From a virus, in IMG/VR virus record IMGVR_UViG_3300042545_001206, positions 1 through 44,992 of that record: a stretch of DNA of 44,992 nt, one strand, 5' to 3'. The position numbers and the translations under genes are program-made. Shown in pieces: positions 9,348-17,672 of the stretch (positions within the stretch are counted from its first letter, which is position 1; the number at the start of each line of letters is the position of its first letter). The notes under the pieces were generated by a model. The model ran no database searches, was not told the DNA's origin, and saw nothing but the letters and a program-made list of their open reading frames with translations.

Positions 9348-12300
9348 CAGCGGGCACCCCCAGGGACCAGGACGATTCGGAAAGTTGTGTCGCCGTAAAT
9401 GTTGGGACCATTCATTTTGCCGTTCCAAAGATTGCGGCCATTGTTCCTTGAAACAGCAACATCAAAACCACGGGAAGCCGGAGACGTGCTATTCCATGTG
9501 GGATGCCGAGTAGAGAAAACAAGCGCACCGCTTGGGATCTTGCCCGCCTTTAGCGCGGCCTGATATTGAGCCTCAGGAATAATGTTTGCATTCGCTTTCC
9601 CGTAGGGGCTGTTTAGCGCTTGCGTCTTGCCAAGTCCAGGCAGTGGCTTCCAGCCGTAAGAGTTCAGCAACTGCGAGGCCAGGCCACGCGGGTTGTTTCC
9701 GTTGTCCATCCCAGTTGCAGCCGGGTTCGGGAGCCCATTCCGCTCCAGGGTTTCCAGAACCGCAGTAACGCAGTAGCCGCTCGGGGCGGGGGCCAGATCA
9801 CCCTTGCTAAGGGTTGCCAGAACCGGGTGCTTTGGAGTCGTGGTGGGCACAGGCCAATCACCACCACCACCGCTTGGCGCCGTGGATCTTGCCGCCGGCC
9901 GCCGATACGGGTTGAAGGAAATCAGCCGTTGCGGTTGCGCCGGCATCCCCCCGGCCGGCATCCCCGCCGCGATTGATGGCTGGGTGCCGGTGATCGCATC
10001 GAGCGCCCACATCGAGGCCCTGGCCAGCACGGGATAGGCCGCGTTGGCCGCAGTGGCGACGTACCGCAGGGGAGTCGTTTCGGCGCTGCTGATCTCCTGC
10101 AGATGCTTCATCGCCTTGGGGGTGATCGTCATGCCGTAGCGCTTCATCTGCCCCTCCAGGAACTCGGCCGGCGTCCGGGCCCTGCCATCCATGGCGGCCC
10201 GCTTGAGCTGGGGGCTGAAGCCCTTGCCGGACTGCAGCCGCACCAGCTCGGACTGGATGCCCTCCCGGTTCAGGATCGTTTCGTTCTGCCAATTCAGCAA
10301 GCGCTGCTGGCGCATCGGGAAGTTGTCGAGCTGCTGGACGCCGAAGGTTGGGGGCGCCGCCTGTGCCGGCTTGCCGGTGGCAGCAGGGCCCGCAGGGGTC
10401 GCCATGGTGCCAGGGACCGATGGGGCGCCGCTGACCCGTCCGCCGGGGAACAGCGTTTTGTAGGCCGCCTTACTGGTGTCGCTCAGGGTGCCGTATTGCG
10501 CTACAGCATTGCGGGCCACGTCCTCGGTCTCGATCTCGCTTAGGGAAGCCCCCTTCTCCGCCGCTGCCTTGCCAATCGCAGCATTGACGTAGGGATAGAG
10601 AGCGCTGTTGAGATTGGCCCTTGCCCTGCTTTTGTTTGCCAAGAGGCTCGTCAGAGCATCGGGAGTTCGGGACAGCAACGCTTCCCGTTCGTTGCCCCCG
10701 TACTCACGGGTCAGCGCAGCAGCAATTTCATCTTGAACGATCCGATTGACTACGCTTCGGAACAGGGTGCCGCCCTTGCCGTCCTTGTCTTTAACGATCG
10801 CCTCAAACTGGCGATCCTTGGCGCCGCGATCCTTGGGATCGACGCTGTCTCGTACCTTCAGCCAACCCTGCCGGGCCTTCACCGGATCCCAGTCATCCCC
10901 GAACTGGCCCTGCAGCCCCAGGAGGTAGTCATCGCCAGCGCCAGGAGCGTAGCTGTAGCCAGGGATGTCCTTGACCACTCCCACCATGCCCCCCAGCGAC
11001 TTCAGGAACGGGGCCAGCGGGGCGCCAGGGTTCTCCTGCTGGTAGCGCTTGAGCTGGGCCTGGGCCCATGCCGCCTTCGCCTCTTCGTCCTGCGGGTCAA
11101 CCTGCAGGAGCCCTGGGAGGTCTGGTCGCCCGGTCAGCAGCATGTCTTCGGAGCTTTCGAGCAGTTGCCTCTCCCGTCGCTCCCGTTGCTTAAACGCATA
11201 TTCCCCATACTTCATTTCACTATCAATGCTTTCCTGGCTATACATGGCGCCAAGCGTCATGCGCTCTTTCTCGCCCGTCGCCGGGTTCGTCACAAGCGCT
11301 GGGCCAGTGCGGATCCCGCTGACAAACTTCTTAAACTGCGGATCGTCGAGCCCGTTTGCATCGGCATTGGAGAACAGGACCTCGGCCACTTTCTTGCCGA
11401 AGTACGTTGGCTCCCCTGTCAGGCCCATCTTTGCCGATTCGCCGTCAAGGATTATCTCTGCTTGGTTGTAAAGGGCCGCATCCATAGCCCTCTGGCTTTC
11501 GGGGCTGTCGTCGTTATTGATTGCCTGATTGCCAATGATGACTTGGCCTTCCTTGCGATACCGCTGGGCCTTAAAGTCCGCCCACAACGCCATAATCCGG
11601 GCTGCGGCAAGCGGCGGCACGGTGGCTTTTTGGTATTCAACCTTGTCCTTCAGCGACCGATTGGAGACCTTCTCCCAGGCTTGGTTAATCCTTGGCAACG
11701 TGTTAGCCAGGAAGCCAGGCGTGGTTTCGTCCAGTGCATATTTCTGGGCCAGATCCGAAGTCACCTTCGCCCGCAGCTGCTGGAGCATGGCGGGCCCCTT
11801 GTCGCCGGCCGCCAGGATCGCAGCGGCGTTCTGCTCGTAGGCCGACTCCATTGCGGGCCCGATCTCTGCGCCCGCCAGCGTGGCCAGCCCCCTCTGCACA
11901 CCCGTCTGCCGGTAGGGGTTGAGCAGGTCCATCAAGAACCCGCCCTCGGGGTCCTTGGCCGCCAGCCTCCGATTCGCCGCGGCGTAGTCGTAACTGGCAG
12001 CCTCGTTCGTTCGGTCGGCGGTGCTCAGCGCCTGCAGGCTGGCGTTCCGGGCCTCGTCATAAGCCTGCCGCTGGCCCCGCTGGGCCGCCGATGCAGCCGC
12101 AGATTCAGCGCTCTGCTGCAGGACTGCCGTCAGGCTCCTTGAGAACGGCGCCAAGGCCTCCGCCAGCTGCTGGCTGCGGTTGACGCCGCCGATGCTGGCC
12201 ATGCCGGGCCCCTGCAGCAGGGTGGCCCCGGGCAGCGCCGGCATCCCCGGAGGCGCGACCGGTGCGGCGAGCTGTATCTGCGCCGGCCGCACAAAGTCGG

Positions 12301-12355
12301 AAACCGGCCTGGCAGCCGGGTTGATTGAGCCCAGGGGGAGGTCGGACCGCGCCAT
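9347..12355 (-). CDS. T7 gp15-like internal virion protein with C-terminal cysteine-peptidase-like domain
   Basis: The 1002-residue protein follows the gp14-like gene, matching T7 gene order 14-15. The N-terminal 80 residues are Pro/Ala-rich, followed by long alpha-helical, Ala/Gln-rich segments as in T7 gp15. The last 180 residues differ. After a Gly/Pro linker comes APSGYCVTAVLETLERNGL, with a Cys at a helix start, then a SGALVFSTRHPTW segment and GFDVAVSRNNGRNLW. This pattern recalls CHAP or NlpC/P60 cysteine hydrolases that cut peptidoglycan. If active, the domain would help penetrate the cell wall during ejection. The catalytic His is not certain. The start ATG 12355 overlaps the upstream stop (TGATG). 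Confidence 0.75.
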   Translation of the reverse strand: MARSDLPLGSINPAARPVSDFVRPAQIQLAAPVAPPGMPALPGATLLQGPGMASIGGVNRSQQLAEALAPFSRSLTAVLQQSAESAAASAAQRGQRQAYDEARNASLQALSTADRTNEAASYDYAAANRRLAAKDPEGGFLMDLLNPYRQTGVQRGLATLAGAEIGPAMESAYEQNAAAILAAGDKGPAMLQQLRAKVTSDLAQKYALDETTPGFLANTLPRINQAWEKVSNRSLKDKVEYQKATVPPLAAARIMALWADFKAQRYRKEGQVIIGNQAINNDDSPESQRAMDAALYNQAEIILDGESAKMGLTGEPTYFGKKVAEVLFSNADANGLDDPQFKKFVSGIRTGPALVTNPATGEKERMTLGAMYSQESIDSEMKYGEYAFKQRERRERQLLESSEDMLLTGRPDLPGLLQVDPQDEEAKAAWAQAQLKRYQQENPGAPLAPFLKSLGGMVGVVKDIPGYSYAPGAGDDYLLGLQGQFGDDWDPVKARQGWLKVRDSVDPKDRGAKDRQFEAIVKDKDGKGGTLFRSVVNRIVQDEIAAALTREYGGNEREALLSRTPDALTSLLANKSRARANLNSALYPYVNAAIGKAAAEKGASLSEIETEDVARNAVAQYGTLSDTSKAAYKTLFPGGRVSGAPSVPGTMATPAGPAATGKPAQAAPPTFGVQQLDNFPMRQQRLLNWQNETILNREGIQSELVRLQSGKGFSPQLKRAAMDGRARTPAEFLEGQMKRYGMTITPKAMKHLQEISSAETTPLRYVATAANAAYPVLARASMWALDAITGTQPSIAAGMPAGGMPAQPQRLISFNPYRRPAARSTAPSGGGGDWPVPTTTPKHPVLATLSKGDLAPAPSGYCVTAVLETLERNGLPNPAATGMDNGNNPRGLASQLLNSYGWKPLPGLGKTQALNSPYGKANANIIPEAQYQAALKAGKIPSGALVFSTRHPTWNSTSPASRGFDVAVSRNNGRNLWNGKMNGPNIYGDTTFRIVLVPGGAR

Positions 12356-13191
12356 CAGTAGGCCCCCGCAGCTTCACCAAGGCCGGCCATGGCCGACCGC
12401 CTCATCCCCTGCTGGCTTTGCTGATAGGTACCGATACCACCCAGCAACGCGGTGCCAAGGCCCAGCGCGCCGATGCCACCGCTTGGAGCTACCCCTGTCA
12501 TCGATGGGGCGGACGGCATCATCAGCGCAGGCAGCGGCACAAACGGCGCCATGGGTTCGATGTAGCGGGTGGGCTCGTAGAAGCTCTGGCTGTTCCATTG
12601 GCTCAGATACCGGCCAACGGACGCGGCCTGCTGGCGGGTGTACTGCTTGTCCTGGAGCTTCCTGTTGATGGCAGCGATTGAGTCGTAATCCCCGGCCTGT
12701 TTGGCGTAGTTGTTGATCAGGCGGTCCACCGATTGGCCCTGTCGATCCATGGCCTGCACCGACGCCCTGCCCTGCAGCGCTCGCCAGTGATACTGCTGCT
12801 GGGCCACCAGTTCTTGCATGGCCGCCTCCTGGAACTGGGCCGCCATGGCCTCTGAGTTGCCGACGAACTCCGCGCCCGCCGCTGCACGGGTGTTTGCCAC
12901 CAGGTCCGCCTGGCTTGCCTGTTTGGCCAGCTCAAAATTCTGCAGTTGGTGGACATAGGCCAACTGCTGGTTGTGTTGCAGCGTTGCTTGCCAATACTGC
13001 TGCTGAGATGCAGCGTTCTGAAATCTGGCATTCAGATCAGATTGCCATTTTGCAAACTTATTCGTTGCCTCCTGAAAAGACCTTTGGGCCCTGTATTCCT
13101 GTTGCTGTGCCTTGGCCTGGGCATTTGCACCGAACAGCCCCAGGCCGGTGCTAACCGCTGAGATGCCAAGCGAAATAGGGTTCAGAATCAC
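12355..13191 (-). CDS. T7 gp14-like internal virion protein
   Basis: The 278-residue product starts at GTG 13191, which overlaps the upstream stop (GTGA) and has GGAGG five bases before it; the longer upstream extension of the frame is unlikely. The N-terminus contains a hydrophobic segment (LGISAVSTGLGLFGAN) followed by a long Gln/Ala-rich helix (residues about 25-190), as in T7 gp14, which forms the outer-membrane pore of the ejectosome. A Pro-rich segment and a glycine-rich hydrophobic patch (GGIGALGLGTALLGGIG) lie near the C-terminus. It is longer than T7 gp14 (196 residues). Confidence 0.75.
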   Translation of the reverse strand: MILNPISLGISAVSTGLGLFGANAQAKAQQQEYRAQRSFQEATNKFAKWQSDLNARFQNAASQQQYWQATLQHNQQLAYVHQLQNFELAKQASQADLVANTRAAAGAEFVGNSEAMAAQFQEAAMQELVAQQQYHWRALQGRASVQAMDRQGQSVDRLINNYAKQAGDYDSIAAINRKLQDKQYTRQQAASVGRYLSQWNSQSFYEPTRYIEPMAPFVPLPALMMPSAPSMTGVAPSGGIGALGLGTALLGGIGTYQQSQQGMRRSAMAGLGEAAGAY

Positions 13192-13652
13192 AGCGACCTC
13201 CAGACATTGCAGAACAGCTGCCCATAAGGGCCAAATGGCGCCGCGGCTTCGACTCGAAACTCCATCGCCTCCAGCCAGCACAGGGATTCTACGTTGGCCG
13301 CATGGACCCAGTTCTCCACCATTGAATAGTCGCCCGCTTCCTCCTTGTCGGCCAGCAACTTGTCGATCCATCGCCGCCCCTGCAGCGCCAAAGCCCGCCG
13401 CCGCTCGGGTGTGGCCGTCAGCGCATCGGTCGCCAGCAGCCAGATGATCGAGCCGTTCAGGCCGCAGACCCCCAGGGCCTCATCGTTTTCTGCACAGATG
13501 GAATGGACGATGCCCGACTCACGCACCGCCTCCCGCAGGGCCTCGGCGCCGCTGATGCCATAGGCGTACCGGCATTCGAGATCATCGCTATGGCGCAGGT
13601 TGGCCGCCACCGCTTCGACGTGTTTTGCTGTTGCCGGGCATAGCTTGATCAT
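13188..13652 (-). CDS. T7 gp13-like GNAT-fold virion assembly protein
   Basis: The 154-residue product lies between tail tubular protein B and the gp14-like gene, exactly where T7 gene 13 lies. It has the layout of an N-acetyltransferase-like fold: N-terminal IKLCPATAKHVEAVAANLR, a central CGLNGSIIWLLATDAL strand pair, and a late VHAANVESLCWLEAMEF segment typical of the GNAT family and of T7 gp13. T7 gp13 is needed for a normal internal core, so a chaperone or scaffold role is likely rather than catalysis. The start ATG 13652 overlaps the upstream stop as ATGA. Confidence 0.7.
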   Translation of the reverse strand: MIKLCPATAKHVEAVAANLRHSDDLECRYAYGISGAEALREAVRESGIVHSICAENDEALGVCGLNGSIIWLLATDALTATPERRRALALQGRRWIDKLLADKEEAGDYSMVENWVHAANVESLCWLEAMEFRVEAAAPFGPYGQLFCNVWRSL

Positions 13653-16141
13653 TGGATGGGTCGGGATCTGCTGGTGATGGTGGCGATCCAGTCCAGACCG
13701 CTGAACATGCACGGGTTAGGGGTGCTGTTGACCAGATCGACCTGGCAGGTTTCACCCTTGGAAGCAATCGGGATCTGGAACACCCCCTCAAAATAGCTGC
13801 GGTCCTCGATGTCCAGGCCCTGGCCCAGGGTGCTGCCAACCTGGCTGCTGCGAACCCCCAGGACCCAGCCGTCAAACTTGTAGACGGCGCTATCCCGTCT
13901 CTCGGGCGTCACTTCAACCTTGAAAAAGCTGGTGTCGTGATACCGCAGCATGGCGTGCCTAACCTGGGTGCGGGCCACGTTGGAAGCAACCTTCCCGGCA
14001 CCGGCGTCAGCCTTCAGCACAAACTTAGAGAATCGATACCGGAACTCAAACGGCTGCCCGAAGACGATGTCCTTGCCCCGCCAGTCCCCCTTGGCGGTGA
14101 TGGTGGTGGCCCCCGCCAGGGCCCGCCCGATCAGCTTGCCGCCGTTCTGCGTGGGCCCGTAGAGGGTCCATGCCTCCACCGGCACCTCAGCTGTATATCC
14201 CAGGGGCCAGACCGTGGCATCGGCCACCACGTTGTAGACGCCAGTGGGCACCCGCACCGCTGCCGGGGTTGCCGTGGTGGTGGTCACACTGCGATCAAGC
14301 AGCAGGGTGGTCAGCGCATCAGTGGACAACCGATCTGCCACCGGCATCTTCTCCAGCCAGACGGAGCCATCGGCGTACTCAACCAATAGGTACAGGGTCT
14401 CGGTGACGCACTGAATCGCCAGCACCTTGCCGGCCGTCAGATCCCAATAGGACCAGCTGCGCTGCACCCGTTCGACGCCGTTGGCGCTGCCACGGTCCGA
14501 ATACTTGTAGACGTAGATGCGGCTGCTGGTGCCGGTGATGGCAAACCAGATCCCGGCGGTGTCGTTGGCCGCCAGCTGCCGGACGCCGGCGGGGATGTAA
14601 GTGGGCACATGGTCGGTAATGCTCGGGGCTGCCCCGGTGAGCGCGGTTCCCACCCCCCTCAGGGCGAACTCTCGGAACTGGGTCCAGGTTCCATTGGTCT
14701 GGGCGAACACAATCCCGCCGGCCACTTGCAGCGGGGCCACCGCTGTGTCGCATTCGTAGGCCGTGAGCTGGGCAATGGCGGCGGTTGCGGGGGTCAGTGA
14801 TTGCCCGCTGGATGCAGACCTGAACTGCAGTTGATCGCTCCACAGGATCAATTCGTCCTGGCTGGAGACGGCATGGCGCAACACGCTGACTTTGTTGCTG
14901 CTGGCCGCTAGGTCGATCGGGTCGGTGTCGAGCACCGTTGTCACGGTCTCGGGGAAGAAGTCAAAGAACGACTTGGCCCTGCTGAGAATTTGGCTTTCGT
15001 CAGCCAGCAAGCCCAACCGGTTGCGATGGATGAAGACCGCCTGGACCGGGTAGCCGATGAAAGACGGGTCTGGAGCGGTGTCGTAGTCGCCAGCCGTCCG
15101 GTCCCCCCACTTTGGGGGCGTGAAGTCAAGGGCCGGCTGGTAGGTGCCGTTGGCAGGGCCAAAGTAGAAGTCGCCGCTGGCCAGCCGGATTAGCAGGTGG
15201 GGCATGGTGGCGGCACTGAGGCGATAGGGCATCCCCGGCCCGACGCATTCCTCCCAGGCCCCCTCGCCAAAGGCGGACGTGGCAACCCGGGGGACGAAGG
15301 AGACGTAGTAATTGTCAAACTTGTTACTCGGGTCGCCTTTGATCTCCACCTGGTAGCCGCGGGGGGCGATGGCCGGCAGGTCGGTAAAGGCCTGCACGCT
15401 GCTGGTGATGGCCGTGATGTCGTCGTTGGCCCTGGCATCGGTGGCGGCAATCGTGATGGCGCTGGCGGAGGTGAGATGCAGCACCGACCCTTCGCGGGTG
15501 ATCGTTACACCAGTGGCTCCGGCCAGGGCGGTCTTGATCTGCTCCGCAATATCGGCAGTGCTGATCCGGTTCTCGGTGATGTTGTTGCCGCTGGCGGTGA
15601 CGGGTTGAATCGGTGTCGCGATGGTGGCCAACTGCCCGTTGACGGACACCCGGTAGGACTGGCCGTAGTTGGCTGCCTTTACCCACACCAGAGCCTCGTG
15701 GGCAGCGGGCCTGGCCACGGCCGGCGCCAGCGCAGTGGTAAACGCTGGCACCCGTTTGGTGTTCGATATGAAGGTGAAATCCGCAATGCTGGCGGCGCGG
15801 ATCTCGGCGGCCGGGTTGCCGGCAGTGGACAGATAGGTGTAGCCAAATGGGGCTGACACCGTTTTTTCGTTGCCGTCCAGGTCAAACACCCGAACGGAAT
15901 TGGCTCCGATTGCAACCAGGTACTGCTCGGCTGAGTCCCGCAGAATTGAATGAAAAAACACGTTTCCCATGGATGCTGTTGCAACCCTCCGCAGCGCACT
16001 GGTGCCAGCCCGCTTGCGCAGGCCATCGGCCATTGAGCTGTACCCGTTGACCTGCAACCTCCCTTGCGTCGGGTCGCATTGGGCGTCCGATTGTTGGCTG
16101 ACGCCCTGTATCAGGTTTGGGATTGATTGGCTGGCGAGCAT
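13649..16141 (-). CDS. Tail tubular protein B (T7 gp12-like nozzle)
   Basis: This 830-residue protein forms the tail nozzle through which DNA leaves the particle. The N-terminus (MLASQSIPNLIQGVSQQSD, then VNGYSSMADGLRKR) matches the strongly conserved start of T7 gp12 (SQSIKNLKGGISQQPD, QVNGW). The rest is beta-rich and of the usual length (T7 gp12 is 794 residues). An in-frame GTG lies six bases upstream at 16147; neither start has a good Shine-Dalgarno, so the exact start is open. In T7 this gene directly follows gene 11; here two adhesin-like genes separate them. Confidence 0.92.
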   Translation of the reverse strand: MLASQSIPNLIQGVSQQSDAQCDPTQGRLQVNGYSSMADGLRKRAGTSALRRVATASMGNVFFHSILRDSAEQYLVAIGANSVRVFDLDGNEKTVSAPFGYTYLSTAGNPAAEIRAASIADFTFISNTKRVPAFTTALAPAVARPAAHEALVWVKAANYGQSYRVSVNGQLATIATPIQPVTASGNNITENRISTADIAEQIKTALAGATGVTITREGSVLHLTSASAITIAATDARANDDITAITSSVQAFTDLPAIAPRGYQVEIKGDPSNKFDNYYVSFVPRVATSAFGEGAWEECVGPGMPYRLSAATMPHLLIRLASGDFYFGPANGTYQPALDFTPPKWGDRTAGDYDTAPDPSFIGYPVQAVFIHRNRLGLLADESQILSRAKSFFDFFPETVTTVLDTDPIDLAASSNKVSVLRHAVSSQDELILWSDQLQFRSASSGQSLTPATAAIAQLTAYECDTAVAPLQVAGGIVFAQTNGTWTQFREFALRGVGTALTGAAPSITDHVPTYIPAGVRQLAANDTAGIWFAITGTSSRIYVYKYSDRGSANGVERVQRSWSYWDLTAGKVLAIQCVTETLYLLVEYADGSVWLEKMPVADRLSTDALTTLLLDRSVTTTTATPAAVRVPTGVYNVVADATVWPLGYTAEVPVEAWTLYGPTQNGGKLIGRALAGATTITAKGDWRGKDIVFGQPFEFRYRFSKFVLKADAGAGKVASNVARTQVRHAMLRYHDTSFFKVEVTPERRDSAVYKFDGWVLGVRSSQVGSTLGQGLDIEDRSYFEGVFQIPIASKGETCQVDLVNSTPNPCMFSGLDWIATITSRSRPIQ

Positions 16142-16190
16142 GATCACACAGCAGTGCCGACTGTTGTTTCAATAGCTGTTACCAGGGGCA

Positions 16191-17018
16191 TTAGATCGGG
16201 TAGCGGATAATTACTCCGCCATCCTGCCCATTCTGTGCGGCGCCCGTGGCGCTGCCTTTGCCGCCGCCGCCGGGGCCGTTGCTGCCCAGGCCCCCTACGC
16301 CACCACCACCCACGCCGCCGGCGCCACCACCACCGCAGCCAGGTACGGGTGCGCCAGTAATCGACGACGCTAGGCCGTCGCCGCCTCGACCATCTAGGCC
16401 CGACACTTGGCCGTTGCCGGGTTGAGCCGCGCCGCCACCACCGCCGCCACCATAAACGGAGCCTCGGTCGTAAATTGCGCCGCCGTTGCGGCCCTGGCCT
16501 GCCGTGCCGGTGCCAGGCGGGCCGACGCCCTGGGTAAGACTAGACGCATAATTTGTCCCGCCGCCAGACCCGAATACGCCCGCGACACCGCCGGGGCCGC
16601 CTCCCAGCGCCTGGATCCCAGCAAACGAGCTATTTCCGCCTGGCGTGCCAAAAAACGAGCCTGACGCCGGGGCACCGAGGCCCTTGGCTCCTACAACTAC
16701 GATGTACTGCTGCGGGGTCACGATCAGTCGCGGCTCGGCGGACGATCCGCCACCAGAGGGCTCACCGGGCACAGAGCTGCGGTGGCCACCAGCTCCGCCT
16801 CCGCCGCCGCCCCAATTTGATCGGGAGCCACCGCCACCGCCGGCACGAATTAAGTATTCAAGGTCGGCGCCGCCAACCGTTACGTCGAAGGAGTAGGAAC
16901 CTGGCACGTTAAAAACGTGTACCCGGTATCCAGCTATCTCAAATACAAGCGCTCCCCCAGTGGCGATGATTTTACCGCCGCCGCTGGGGGGCCTTCGTCT
17001 ATCTGCGACAACGGTCAT
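16191..17018 (-). CDS. Glycine-rich tail adhesin
   Basis: The 275-residue protein has a short N-terminal strand-rich part (residues about 15-60, GYRVHVFNVPGSYSFDVTVG, then EYLIRAGGGGG) followed by about 200 residues made mostly of Gly, Ser, Ala and Pro. It ends in GGVIIRYPI. This architecture is typical of glycine-rich phage tail-tip proteins that fold into polyglycine-II sandwiches and contact receptors. ATG 17018 is preceded by GGGAGG with good spacing, so the longer frame upstream is rejected. It sits between tail tube genes A and B, so it is probably a side fibre or fibre tip. Confidence 0.7.
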   Translation of the reverse strand: MTVVADRRRPPSGGGKIIATGGALVFEIAGYRVHVFNVPGSYSFDVTVGGADLEYLIRAGGGGGSRSNWGGGGGGAGGHRSSVPGEPSGGGSSAEPRLIVTPQQYIVVVGAKGLGAPASGSFFGTPGGNSSFAGIQALGGGPGGVAGVFGSGGGTNYASSLTQGVGPPGTGTAGQGRNGGAIYDRGSVYGGGGGGGAAQPGNGQVSGLDGRGGDGLASSITGAPVPGCGGGGAGGVGGGGVGGLGSNGPGGGGKGSATGAAQNGQDGGVIIRYPI

Positions 17019-17055
17019 CCGGTTACCTCCCACCCATGGCCCGCGCTTCCATTCC

Positions 17056-17670
17056 CTACGAGACCTCATTGACCCAGCCGGCGGACAGGTCAACCGGACG
17101 GCCGGCCTTGATTTCTTCAATCAGAAACGCTTGGCGCTCCCTGTTGACTAGGCCAGCATCCCTGATGCTTTGGCGCAGGGCCAATAACTCATGCATTACT
17201 GGCGTCGCCTGGTTTACCTTGTCCCTTTCTTCAGCTTCGTCCAGCAACTCGCGGAGCAGGGGATCACTGTTGAGAGGGTAGAGGCGGGAGTTTGCTTGAG
17301 AATAGGCAGCTTCGACTTGGCTTATCAACACTGCTTCTGGGTGCGGTTTTACCTCCAGTGTTTCCTCCCACGTTCCCAGTGGGCCGCCGGGTTTGGGGCT
17401 GGTATAGGGGACAGGACCCCAGATTGCGATCTCGTAATGGGTGCGGTCGTCATACTCGCGGACCTGGGGGGCGGTCTTCAGGTACCAAACCAGTTCGGGT
17501 CGGTCCTCGGGGAGGCCGTTCAGGTTTGGCCACGGCGCCCCGCTGGGGTTAGTGACTTCTCCGTTTCGGATCGGGACAAACAGGTCAACGCTATGGCCCT
17601 CTTGTGGCCCTGGGTCGGTGTAATAACGAACCCCTGTATCGGGATTGGTGACAATGTTGGGAGTAGGCAT
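17056..17670 (-). CDS. Tail-associated protein of unknown function
   Basis: The 204-residue product starts at ATG 17670, right after the upstream stop. I do not recognise it. Residues 1-95 are Pro/Thr-rich and beta-like (GVRYYTDPGPQEGHSVDLFV, VWYLKTAPQVREYDD). Residues about 110-190 are helical and charged (LLRELLDEAEERDKVNQ). Its place between a collagen-like tail protein and a glycine-rich adhesin suggests an adhesin, a fibre connector or a fibre-assembly chaperone. Confidence 0.6.
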   Translation of the reverse strand: MPTPNIVTNPDTGVRYYTDPGPQEGHSVDLFVPIRNGEVTNPSGAPWPNLNGLPEDRPELVWYLKTAPQVREYDDRTHYEIAIWGPVPYTSPKPGGPLGTWEETLEVKPHPEAVLISQVEAAYSQANSRLYPLNSDPLLRELLDEAEERDKVNQATPVMHELLALRQSIRDAGLVNRERQAFLIEEIKAGRPVDLSAGWVNEVS

Positions 17671-17672
17671 GA

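Noticed and set aside
10733-12142. 469-codon plus-strand open frame inside the gp15-like gene
   Set aside because: It is the exact antisense of a well-supported virion gene in a high-GC genome; its composition is Leu/Arg/Gly-rich with no recognisable motif or ribosome site.
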